Origin: Muribaculaceae bacterium
GTDB lineage: Bacteria > Bacteroidota > Bacteroidia > Bacteroidales > Muribaculaceae
DNA: 10,743 nt
Direction of reading: 5' to 3'
Assembly (NCBI GenBank): GCA_902836725.1
Contig: CADFRV010000071.1
Coordinates: forward strand, 1-10,743
The number at the start of each line of letters is the position of its first letter. Position 1 is the stretch's first letter. The notes under the pieces were generated by a model that saw only the letters and a program-made list of their open reading frames with translations, had not been told where the DNA came from and searched no databases. The translations under genes and the position numbers were made by a program. Below, in pieces: positions 1-6,549 of the stretch.

Positions 1-55
1 TCCTACCATCTGGAACCATTCTGACAGCACCCTCCCCATCCGGACAGAAACAAGG

Positions 56-88
56 CGGTGTGCCAAAAATGCGAATTTTGACACACCG
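56..88 (-). terminator. Probable terminator hairpin after the porin pair
   Basis: An inverted repeat lies just beyond the stop codon of the minus-strand porin gene. Arms CGGTGTG (56-62) and CACACCG (82-88) pair perfectly. After one mismatch the stem continues with CAAAA (64-68) against TTTTG (76-80), leaving a loop of about 7 nt. Read on the minus strand, the stem is followed by CCTTGTTTCTG, which is only moderately T-rich, so this is a fair rather than a textbook intrinsic terminator. Its position 29 nt past the stop supports the role. I see nothing recognisable in bases 1-55. Confidence 0.55.
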
Positions 89-116
89 TCGTCTGTTTTA
101 CGTTGTTGGTGTCGGA

Positions 117-1487
117 TCAGAAGGTAAACTGGAACTGAGTCTGTATGCGGTTGTCGTTGGCGCCCCCCATGTTCCATGTATAATGTCTGCCGTAGAGATA
201 CTCTATGCCGACCTGCAGATAACTGGTAATGTTGTAGAAGCAGTTGGCGGCAACATATACGGCGCTCTTGTAGTTGTCGTTGCCGGCAACGCCGTTGAGA
301 TCGCCTACTGTAGCGTAATCACCCACTTTCCATATGCGGCTGTAGGAACCTACCGCATTGAACTGCAGTTTAGATGTCATATCGTACGATGCCCCGAAAA
401 CAAGACCCATCATCGGATTGGCTTTCATTTTGCCCGGTTCGCTGTCTTTGGGTGTGAAGGAGAGGGCACGCCCCGAGATATCCTGCAGGTAGTTGGCGAT
501 ACCTTCGCCATAGGCGGCCTGGAAATTGAAGGTCAGCGGCTTGTAGAAGCTGAAATTACCCGAGAGCGAGGCTCCCCATGCTGCGAGATAGCGGGTTTTC
601 GATGTGATGAGATCGCGATAGAAGAAGTTGCGCAGGATGCCCGAGAGGCGTATGCGGTTCTGATCCGAGGCAGCATATTCGATATATGCCGGTACGTCGG
701 GGGCTTTCTGGCTTGCCTCAGAGGTGACGGACACTCCTCCGTATTCATGCCGGTAGTCTTTGCCGCGGTACACGCCGTTGGAACTGTAGAATGTCGGCAT
801 CTCTATGCCGGCGCCCCATGCGAATCCGCTATAGGAGGGCGATTTGTATGCCAGCTGATATGCTGTCGCGCCTATGTCGCCGCAGGGGCCTTGTGGATCG
901 ATTGTGGGCGGCTGTACGGCGAGGCCGTCCTGGAACAGGGTCTGGGTCATGCCGACTGTGGTGTTACGCCATGTCACATATGCACGTTTGAGGAGTATCC
1001 CTTTGCTGTCGTTGTTGGTGGCGAGTTTGATATAGCCTGTGACCTGGTTGGCGGTACCGGCAAATCCTATCATTGTAAAGTCGAGATACGCACTGAGCGG
1101 ATTGATGAAAAACGCGCTCTTTTGTCCGGCCTGTGGCGGTACGGGTATATTTCCTGTGGTGAATGAGACACCACCGCCCGGAGCATCATACAGGTCGTTG
1201 CCGAGGTCATAACCAATTATCGGGTTGATTTTCCCTCCGATAGACATGATGAACTTGTTGTCCTTGCTGCGGATGGCAAATTTCGGGCGCGGGATAGAGT
1301 TCGGCTCAACAGGGCGGCTTTTGTCAAGTATCCGGCCAATTCCGTTTGAAGTGGTTACGATTTCGAGAGGCCCCGTTTCATAGATGACTTCCGGCGCCTG
1401 GGTGAAAATGTAGGTGGTCTGTGCCAAGACTGGCAGACCGGCACCGGCAATTGTCAATGCCAATAGTTGAGAACGTAGTTTTTTCAT
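117..1487 (-). CDS. DcaP-like outer-membrane porin (second of tandem pair)
   Basis: 456-residue exported beta-barrel protein, resembling the DcaP family of trimeric outer-membrane porins, which pass small, often negatively charged solutes. The start ATG is followed by a Sec signal peptide with probable cleavage after Ala22 (VLA|Q). Residues 23-75 form a polar periplasmic stretch. From about residue 76 there are alternating strands typical of a barrel, and the protein ends in Phe (QFQFTF), the usual barrel-assembly signal. Residues 165-204 carry the family-like segment (LLKRAYVTW, then GMTQTLFQD, then TIDPQGP). The neighbouring gene has the matching block LQLKKAYAAL ... FSDPTA ... TVDAQG, which shows the two are paralogues, although overall identity looks low. 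The gene lies 66 nt after that neighbour and is probably co-transcribed with it. There is no T9SS C-terminal sorting domain, no TonB box and no plug domain, so it is not a TonB-dependent receptor. The substrate cannot be read from the sequence. Confidence 0.75.
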   Translation of the reverse strand: MKKLRSQLLALTIAGAGLPVLAQTTYIFTQAPEVIYETGPLEIVTTSNGIGRILDKSRPVEPNSIPRPKFAIRSKDNKFIMSIGGKINPIIGYDLGNDLYDAPGGGVSFTTGNIPVPPQAGQKSAFFINPLSAYLDFTMIGFAGTANQVTGYIKLATNNDSKGILLKRAYVTWRNTTVGMTQTLFQDGLAVQPPTIDPQGPCGDIGATAYQLAYKSPSYSGFAWGAGIEMPTFYSSNGVYRGKDYRHEYGGVSVTSEASQKAPDVPAYIEYAASDQNRIRLSGILRNFFYRDLITSKTRYLAAWGASLSGNFSFYKPLTFNFQAAYGEGIANYLQDISGRALSFTPKDSEPGKMKANPMMGLVFGASYDMTSKLQFNAVGSYSRIWKVGDYATVGDLNGVAGNDNYKSAVYVAANCFYNITSYLQVGIEYLYGRHYTWNMGGANDNRIQTQFQFTF

Positions 1488-1542
1488 TATCCAGAAGTTT
1501 AGAATTACTATTGTATAATGTCTGTTGAGATAAATTAGTTCA

Positions 1543-1559
1543 TTTTAACTGTGTTAAAA
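1543..1559. repeat. Perfect AT-rich inverted repeat between the two porin genes
   Basis: TTTTAAC-TGT-GTTAAAA has two perfect 7-nt arms around a 3-nt centre. It overlaps the stop codon (1554-1556) of the upstream porin gene and lies about 56 nt before the start of the next one. It has no T-tract and is too AT-rich to be a strong terminator. It could be an operator, a weak mRNA hairpin, or chance. I found no TAnnTTTG promoter element in this 66-nt gap. Confidence 0.4.
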
Positions 1560-2891
1560 CGAGAACTGGCACATCAGTCCGGCTCGGCGTGCATATCGGT
1601 GTGTGCCGTCCATATTCATCCGTTTCCCCAGATCCACTTCCGCACCTACCTGAAGGCGCGACCATACGTTCCAGAAAAGATTGATGTCGGCACACCATCC
1701 GTAGCGGTATTCATCTCCGGCGACGGCTTTTGACGGGAGATAGCGTGTCTGGCTGAAATTGGCGCTCATGAACAGCTTCTCGGAAAAGTTGTATTGTGCC
1801 CCGATACTGTACCCGTAAGAGCGGGGAGCGTAGAGTTTGCCTGGCACATCAGGATCAGGAACAAGATCGTAATTGCCCGCAAGGAGATCGTTGAGCAATC
1901 CTCCGTATCCTTTGCCATAGTTTGCCGTGACATATGTGGTGACGTTCGGGTGCGGATGCGCCATTGAGCTGAGCTGTACCCCCCATCCCGCAAGATTGTG
2001 GTTTACCCCTGCGGCTATGTCGCGGTATCCCAGTTGCCTCACTATACCGGCGAGACGCACATGCTCTCCTCCTCCCCATTGGTACTGCACGAAAGCGGCA
2101 GCATCCGGAAGCCATGTCGAGATCGCTTGTGTGCCTCCGGCGGAGACGTCGATCTGTGTGGATGGATTTTCGAGTGACACTGCCACTGTCCAGTGCTTGG
2201 CAATCTGCGGCATGTATCTGACAAGTATGTCTGTGCGCGACAGTTTGTTGGTGGCGCCCTGCGCGTCCACAGTCGGTGCCATGGCCGTAGGATCCGAGAA
2301 AGTGGAGTTGGTGTATCCTACAGTCCAGGGACCGAGGGCGGCGTATGCCTTTTTAAGCTGCAACCCACGGGTATTGTATCCGTTGAAATTTGCTTCTATA
2401 TAGAGGCGGTATGTGCCGAGTTTGCTACGTCCTATCATTTGTAGGAAAAGCGCTGTTCCGGCAGGGGTTGTCCCGAGATGTTTCGTAGATAAAGGATTCT
2501 CCGGTATGGGGATCATATAGGGTGCAAATACGGTGGCGGGCATGGCACCTCCCCAGTCATACCATCCGCGCATACGCACCACGCCCCCTATTCCCATGAG
2601 CATGTTGGCGCTTTTGCTCATGAAGAGGAAGGTGGGTGCCTCGGGGTCCTGGGAGTGCCGGAACTGGTCGTAGTAGAACGCCAGCACAAGGTTGCGTATC
2701 GAGTCCTGTTCGGGCGTCAGTTCCGGTTCCGGGGAGAAGCGTACCATGCGCGGGCCGTCATTTTCAAGATTTATGATGCGCGTGCTTCCCACAAGCGAAT
2801 CGATATGCTGCTCTACAAGGCTCTTGGCATCGGCCGTAATGCCGGTGCATGCGGCCGCGCAAGCTGCCAATGCGATGAATATCCCTTTCAT
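1554..2891 (-). CDS. DcaP-like outer-membrane porin (first of tandem pair)
   Basis: 445-residue exported beta-barrel protein, and the more canonical Bacteroidota DcaP-like member of the pair. The ATG start is followed by a signal peptide with likely cleavage after Ala22 (ADA|K). A polar N-terminal region (23-85) includes LTPEQDSIRNLVLAFYYDQF. The barrel seems to begin near residue 86 (PTFLFMSKSANMLMGIGG). Family-like landmarks are VFAPYMIPIP (121-130), YIEANFNGYN (164-173), LQLKKAYAAL (177-186), TVGYTNSTFSDPTA (190-203) and TVDAQG (207-212). The protein ends in CQFSF with a terminal Phe. It probably acts as a trimeric diffusion channel in the outer membrane; the solute is unknown. It is divergent from the antiporter gene, with 216 nt between the two starts. 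I could not identify a convincing minus-strand promoter in that gap. Confidence 0.8.
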   Translation of the reverse strand: MKGIFIALAACAAACTGITADAKSLVEQHIDSLVGSTRIINLENDGPRMVRFSPEPELTPEQDSIRNLVLAFYYDQFRHSQDPEAPTFLFMSKSANMLMGIGGVVRMRGWYDWGGAMPATVFAPYMIPIPENPLSTKHLGTTPAGTALFLQMIGRSKLGTYRLYIEANFNGYNTRGLQLKKAYAALGPWTVGYTNSTFSDPTAMAPTVDAQGATNKLSRTDILVRYMPQIAKHWTVAVSLENPSTQIDVSAGGTQAISTWLPDAAAFVQYQWGGGEHVRLAGIVRQLGYRDIAAGVNHNLAGWGVQLSSMAHPHPNVTTYVTANYGKGYGGLLNDLLAGNYDLVPDPDVPGKLYAPRSYGYSIGAQYNFSEKLFMSANFSQTRYLPSKAVAGDEYRYGWCADINLFWNVWSRLQVGAEVDLGKRMNMDGTHRYARRAGLMCQFSF

Positions 2892-2931
2892 GTTTCCAAT
2901 GTGGTGAATAGTTTGTTAATCACTGCTATGA

Positions 2932-2943
2932 TATGTTAACATA
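2932..2943. repeat. 12-bp perfect palindrome upstream of the first porin gene
   Basis: TATGTTAACATA is an uninterrupted palindrome centred about 46 nt upstream of the porin ATG at 2891. Its GTTAA half-site also occurs in both arms of the inverted repeat at 1543-1559, ahead of the second porin gene. It may be a regulator-binding site, but in AT-rich intergenic DNA a 12-bp palindrome can also arise by chance. Confidence 0.3.
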
Positions 2944-3031
2944 AATCCTGCCTGCAATGTTGAGTGGATGTTTTATTCTTCTCATGGAGTCAGAGTAAAT
3001 GTTTCATATGCTGTTCTTATTGCCAGTGTGG

Positions 3032-3051
3032 CAAACATCCGCCGCTGTTTG
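3032..3051. repeat. Inverted repeat overlapping the antiporter -33 box
   Basis: CAAACA (3032-3037) and TGTTTG (3046-3051) are perfect complements around an 8-nt GC-rich centre. The right arm includes the TTTG of the -33 element, so a bound regulator could block the promoter. A second small inverted repeat, TGCCA-GTG-TGGCA (3021-3033), directly abuts it. Both are short and could be coincidental. Confidence 0.3.
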
Positions 3052-3079
3052 TTGTTTTATAGTAAATTGAGTAACTTTG
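3048..3079 (+). promoter_or_regulatory. Bacteroidota-type promoter for the antiporter gene
   Basis: TTTG at 3048-3051 is followed after exactly 20 nt by TAACTTTG at 3072-3079. This matches the known Bacteroides sigma-ABfr consensus (TTTG, 19-21 nt, TAnnTTTG) with no mismatch in the fixed positions. Transcription would begin near 3086, giving a leader of about 22 nt before the TTG start at 3108 or 46 nt before the ATG at 3132. Confidence 0.7.
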
Positions 3080-3107
3080 AGGGATTAATTGTATTTACAT
3101 TTCTATT

Positions 3108-4625
3108 TTGGAGATAACTGCGAATAACATCATGCTGGTGATGGCGGTGCTGCTGTCGCTGAGTGTTTTTGTGGGGAAAGCGGGCAGCCGGTTCGGTATG
3201 CCGGCACTGTTGCTGTTCCTCGGTGTGGGTATGGTTGCCGGTGTGGACGGTTTCGGCATTCATTTTGACAGTGCCGAGGCTGTGCAGCTCATCGGCATGG
3301 TTTCGCTGAGCATAATCCTGTTTTCAGGCGGTTCCGACACCAAGTTTTCAGACATACGGCCTGTGCTTGGCGCGGGGCTGACTCTGGCTTCTGCGGGTGT
3401 GCTGCTGACCACGGCGCTGTCTGGGGCGTTCATTTACTATACGTTCCAGGCGGTGGCTCCGGAATTCGGATACGGATGGACAGAGTCGCTTCTCCTCGCG
3501 GCCATAATGTCGTCTACAGACTCGGCTTCTGTATTCTCCATACTCGGAAGCTCCCGCACAGGGCTAAAGGAGAATCTGCGTCCGACACTGGAGCTTGAAA
3601 GCGGCAGTAACGACCCGATGGCATATCTGCTTGTCATCATACTGATACAGATCATCGAGAGCGGCGCACAGATTACCGGAGGAGTAATATGGCATTCGCT
3701 CCGCATGCTTGCCGTGCAGCTCGCTTTGGGTGCGCTTGGAGGACTTGCCGTGGGATATGCGGCTGTCAAGGTCATCAACAATCTTAAAGTGAACAATGAG
3801 TTCCTTTATCCGGTGATGATGATAGCATGTGTGTTCTTCGCTTTTTCACTTACTGAACTCGCCGGCGGAAACAGCTATCTGGCCGTCTACATCGCCGGTC
3901 TCTATGTGGGGAACAGTAAACTTGCCTTGAAACGCACTATCACTACTTTTTTCGGCGGGTTCACCTGGCTGGTGCAGATCGTCATGTTCCTCTCGCTCGG
4001 TTTGCTTGTGAACCCGAGTGAGCTTGTGGAGACCCATGTGGTGTTGCCTGGTCTGGCGCTTGGTGTATTCATGATTCTCGTGGCGCGCCCGGTGGCGGTG
4101 TTTCTCTGCCTGTTGCCTTTCCGCAAATTCTCGTTCAAGGCCCGATGCTATGTCGCGTGGGTGGGTCTGCGCGGTGCCGTGCCAATTATTTTTGCAACAT
4201 ATGCCCTTACATCTCCTGAGGTGCTGCATGCCAGGGTGATGTTCAATATGGTGTTTTTCATAACCATATTGTCGTTGCTCGTACAGGGAACGACCGTTAA
4301 CGGTATGGCCAACCTACTCGGGCTTAAGGAGGAGATAAGGGAGAAGGAATTTAACCTTGATCTTCCCGACGAAATTACCGCCGCTATGAACGAGATGGAG
4401 GTGACTCCCGCACTCCTTACCGCCGGCGACCGTCTGAAAGAGATCCAGTTTCCCCCGAACACACTGGTTGTAATGGTCAAACGCGATGACCGGTATCTGG
4501 TACCCACCGGTGAGACACGCATCCATCTTTCTGATACACTTCTGCTTATCTCAGAACAGGGCAAAGACCTCAACGGCTTTATTTCCACCCATTCCGGGAG
4601 TGGAACCGGGGCAAATATGGTGTAA
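3108..4625 (+). CDS. Potassium/proton antiporter, CPA1 family with RCK_C domain
   Basis: 505-residue inner-membrane cation/proton antiporter of the CPA1 type, similar to proteins annotated NhaP2/CvrA. It exchanges K+ (possibly Na+) for H+ to balance cytoplasmic cation and pH. About 12 hydrophobic segments fill residues 5-400. Key motifs are STD at 136-138, ELESGSND at 162-169 with the Asn168-Asp169 pair expected at the ion site, and GLRGAVP at 353-359. Residues about 422-491 form an RCK_C (TrkA-C) domain (DRLKEIQFPPNTLVVMVKRD), a cytoplasmic regulatory module in this family. The start is taken as TTG at 3108 because the resulting N-terminus (EITANNIML then VGKAGSRFGMPALLLFLGVGM) matches the pattern I recall for homologues. 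ATG at 3132 is the alternative and would shorten the first helix by 8 residues. The gene has its own promoter and is divergent from the porin pair. No clear terminator follows. Confidence 0.88.
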   Translation: MEITANNIMLVMAVLLSLSVFVGKAGSRFGMPALLLFLGVGMVAGVDGFGIHFDSAEAVQLIGMVSLSIILFSGGSDTKFSDIRPVLGAGLTLASAGVLLTTALSGAFIYYTFQAVAPEFGYGWTESLLLAAIMSSTDSASVFSILGSSRTGLKENLRPTLELESGSNDPMAYLLVIILIQIIESGAQITGGVIWHSLRMLAVQLALGALGGLAVGYAAVKVINNLKVNNEFLYPVMMIACVFFAFSLTELAGGNSYLAVYIAGLYVGNSKLALKRTITTFFGGFTWLVQIVMFLSLGLLVNPSELVETHVVLPGLALGVFMILVARPVAVFLCLLPFRKFSFKARCYVAWVGLRGAVPIIFATYALTSPEVLHARVMFNMVFFITILSLLVQGTTVNGMANLLGLKEEIREKEFNLDLPDEITAAMNEMEVTPALLTAGDRLKEIQFPPNTLVVMVKRDDRYLVPTGETRIHLSDTLLLISEQGKDLNGFISTHSGSGTGANMV

Positions 4626-4662
4626 TTATAGGGTGAACGTATGGAATTACGAAAATAAATAT

Positions 4663-4670
4663 TACCTTTG
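4663..4670 (+). promoter_or_regulatory. Probable -7 promoter element for the small exported protein gene
   Basis: TACCTTTG matches the Bacteroides -7 consensus TAnnTTTG. It sits 30 nt before the ATG at 4701, so the transcript would have a leader of roughly 24 nt. No TTTG is present at the expected -33 distance, which lowers confidence. The gene could also receive read-through from the antiporter gene 75 nt upstream. Confidence 0.45.
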
Positions 4671-4700
4671 TTGAAAATCAAATCAATAATATTACCTGAA

Positions 4701-5147
4701 ATGAAATCTACTTTAAAAATGGCTTTCCGCGCTGTGATGCTTGTGATGGCCGTTGTGTTGAGCGCCAATGTATGCCGCGCCGCAGACACCGAGATCACCG
4801 AAGAGTTTGCAAACGAGGGTATCGCCAAAGCCGAGGCCGCTATGGCCAATATCGTGAAAAACCTCGATGAGATCACAACTATGGAACAGATGGCCGGGCT
4901 GGAAAAGGCTGTAAACACCATTGAGTTCCGTAACGTGCGTAAGAAATATGGCAAGATACAGCTTACCGACGAATACCGCGCCCGTCTTGTGGAAGCGAAC
5001 AAAGCTGTTGCAAAAGCCATGATGGATCTTCTGGACCGTGTGGCAGCTCCGCTTGAGTTGCGCGATGCGCTGGAAAATGAAATTTCCGAAGAGAAGATCG
5101 TCAAGGAAATGAACAAGGCCAAAACGCTTCGTGAAGCCATGTCATGA
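4701..5147 (+). CDS. Small exported alpha-helical protein of unknown function
   Basis: 148-residue protein that I do not recognise. It opens with a clear signal peptide (basic MKSTLKMAFR, then hydrophobic AVMLVMAVVLS) with probable cleavage near residue 27 or 28 (CRA|A). No lipobox is apparent, so it is likely periplasmic rather than a lipoprotein. The mature part, about 120 residues, is rich in Ala, Glu and Lys and looks entirely helical (for example EGIAKAEAAMANIVKNL and LVEANKAVAKAMMDLLDRV). It contains no cysteine after the signal and no obvious catalytic motif. A TTG start at 4668 in the same frame is possible, but the ATG at 4701 puts the signal peptide at the N-terminus and follows the TACCTTTG element, so it is preferred. 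The gene converges on porN and is separated from it by a terminator hairpin. Confidence 0.75.
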   Translation: MKSTLKMAFRAVMLVMAVVLSANVCRAADTEITEEFANEGIAKAEAAMANIVKNLDEITTMEQMAGLEKAVNTIEFRNVRKKYGKIQLTDEYRARLVEANKAVAKAMMDLLDRVAAPLELRDALENEISEEKIVKEMNKAKTLREAMS

Positions 5148-5189
5148 GATTTTCTCCCGATCCTTTGGGGAGAACATGCATTTCAACAG

Positions 5190-5225
5190 AAAAGACGTTG
5201 TGTCAATATCGGCACAACGTCTTTT
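5190..5225. terminator. Terminator hairpin between convergent genes
   Basis: AAAAGACGTTGTG (5190-5202) and CACAACGTCTTTT (5213-5225) form a perfect 13-bp stem with a 10-nt loop. On the plus strand it is followed by TCTGT after a run of five T (5222-5226), typical of an intrinsic terminator for the small exported protein gene. On the minus strand it has a run of four T and lies 73 nt past the porN stop, so it may act in both directions. Confidence 0.8.
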
Positions 5226-5236
5226 TCTGTCAGGTG

Positions 5237-5261
5237 GAAGAACGTTTCTGTTGCGTTCTTC
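5237..5261. repeat. Inverted repeat just after porN
   Basis: GAAGAACG (5237-5244) and CGTTCTTC (5254-5261) are perfect 8-nt arms around a 9-nt loop, 37 nt past the porN stop codon (minus strand). No T-tract follows on either strand. It may stabilise the 3' end of the T9SS transcript or assist the neighbouring terminator. Confidence 0.4.
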
Positions 5262-5297
5262 GCCTTGAAATGTGATAGGGGAATCGGTGTACTTACA

Positions 5298-6485
5298 TTA
5301 TTTTCGACGGCGCACGGAACGCACCGCTGTGTTCGAATTCGATTTTATAGCTTTGGGCTTTGAAGCGCGTGCTTTCTTGGGTTTCGCCTCTTTTTTCTTA
5401 GTCGTGGATTTTGTTGCCGACGCACGGCTGCCGCGTGTGGTCCGCGTCACTTTCTCTTCCCCGTCGGTTTCGCCGGCATCGCGTGCTGCAATTCCGTCGG
5501 CTTCAGCCGCCTTGGCCTCTGCTTCCGCTTCGGCGGCTTCGCGCGCCTCGCGTGCGGCTATCACTTCTTCGCGTGAAGGCACCCAAATGTTCTTGTCGAA
5601 TGTATCGAGACGGTTCTGTATGCTATCCTGTGCCCGTTTTCGGTCATCAGGATCGGGGAACATCTGCATCATCGACTTGTTGGCGAGATTGCGGGTCTTG
5701 TAGATGTCGCCGTCATACATCGAGAGAGTGAAGAAATCGTCGTAGGTATATTTCGGCAGGTTGTTGTCGTCGTCGATGAATATGTACTGCTGCGCGAGAT
5801 ACGGGCGTATGTCGGGCAGTTTTACCCAGAACATGGGATAGCGTATCGCTTCACCACCGAAATCATCTGCACGGTGAAGAACAGGACAGAGCGCCTCCAC
5901 CACGCGTTTGGTTTTGTTGGTTCGTGAGTCGAATTCCCATTTCTCAAGTATGTAATACGACAGAACCTCGTTTGCGGGCACATCGCTTTCCTCTATTGTG
6001 AATTTCGGATTCTTCTCGGTGGATCCTTTGGCGTCGGCATACAGCACATGGAAACGGTCGAGCATGTCGCGCACCTTTATCTTGTACTGGTCGGTGAAGA
6101 TTTCCTTGCCGTCAAGATATTCATAGGCAGAGATCTGGTTGTCGGCGAGCAGGCGCATGATTATGCGGAACAGGTTTTCCTGTCCGTCAACCACCTCTTC
6201 AGGATAATACAGTGATGCGTTTTTGGGGTTGTCAAGTTCGAGATCGCGGTATATCACACGCATCCACATCTTGTCGGCATCGCTGGTCTGGTTCGGTTTG
6301 TAGAATTCCTGCATACGGTCCGTAACTCCGGGCGCCTGCTGGGCTGCGGCATTGCCGCGACGGTCGTCGGCACCGCGCCGGCGCACTATCGAGCTGCTCG
6401 ACGAGGCGTCGTCCTGTGCAAAACCTGCAAACACCGCGGATGTGACGGTTATGGCTGCGACAGCATATTTGGTTAACAACTTCAT
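5298..6485 (-). CDS. porN/gldN: T9SS ring protein PorN/GldN, with long basic C-terminal tail
   Basis: 395-residue periplasmic protein that pairs with the lipoprotein PorK/GldK to build the large T9SS ring beneath the outer membrane. A Sec signal peptide occupies residues 1-23 (VFAGFA|Q). Residues 24-50 are a Ser/Arg/Ala-rich linker. The conserved GldN core runs from about 55 to 302; landmarks are MWMRVIYRDLEL (73-84), NLFRIIMRLL (104-113), YPMFWVKLPDIRPYL (216-230), TYDDFFTLSMYDGDIY (247-262) and NIWVP (299-303). The remaining 90 or so residues are low complexity: an Ala/Glu helical stretch (305-330), then a Ser/Thr/Lys/Arg tail ending VRRRK. From memory, PorN/GldN homologues are about 330-360 residues, so this copy is longer. 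It is the last gene of the porPKLMN series, 64 nt after porM. Confidence 0.93.
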   Translation of the reverse strand: MKLLTKYAVAAITVTSAVFAGFAQDDASSSSSIVRRRGADDRRGNAAAQQAPGVTDRMQEFYKPNQTSDADKMWMRVIYRDLELDNPKNASLYYPEEVVDGQENLFRIIMRLLADNQISAYEYLDGKEIFTDQYKIKVRDMLDRFHVLYADAKGSTEKNPKFTIEESDVPANEVLSYYILEKWEFDSRTNKTKRVVEALCPVLHRADDFGGEAIRYPMFWVKLPDIRPYLAQQYIFIDDDNNLPKYTYDDFFTLSMYDGDIYKTRNLANKSMMQMFPDPDDRKRAQDSIQNRLDTFDKNIWVPSREEVIAAREAREAAEAEAEAKAAEADGIAARDAGETDGEEKVTRTTRGSRASATKSTTKKKEAKPKKARASKPKAIKSNSNTAVRSVRRRK

Positions 6486-6549
6486 GTCGATATGGTATGT
6501 TGTATGATTAGTCTTGGTGGATTCTGGATGTGGGAGAGATCAATCGGGG

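Noticed and set aside
60..1166. Long plus-strand open frame (368 codons) opposite the second porin gene
   Set aside because: It mirrors the real coding frame, has no signal or domain I recognise, and the minus-strand frame has a signal peptide and barrel end.
1554..2891. The first porin as a lipoprotein, from LAAC near residue 11 of its signal peptide
   Set aside because: The Cys is too close to the N-terminus for a normal lipobox, a standard signal peptidase I site (ADA|K) follows, and the mature protein is a barrel.
4148..5140. Minus-strand open frame of 330 codons spanning the antiporter end, the gap and the small exported gene
   Set aside because: It is Ser/Ile/Arg-rich shadow sequence that crosses two genes with clear plus-strand products and ignores the promoter element and terminator.
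5298..5500. The Lys/Arg-rich end of porN as a separate histone-like protein
   Set aside because: It is continuous in frame with the GldN core, has no start of its own, and the protein has a Sec signal peptide, so the tail is periplasmic.
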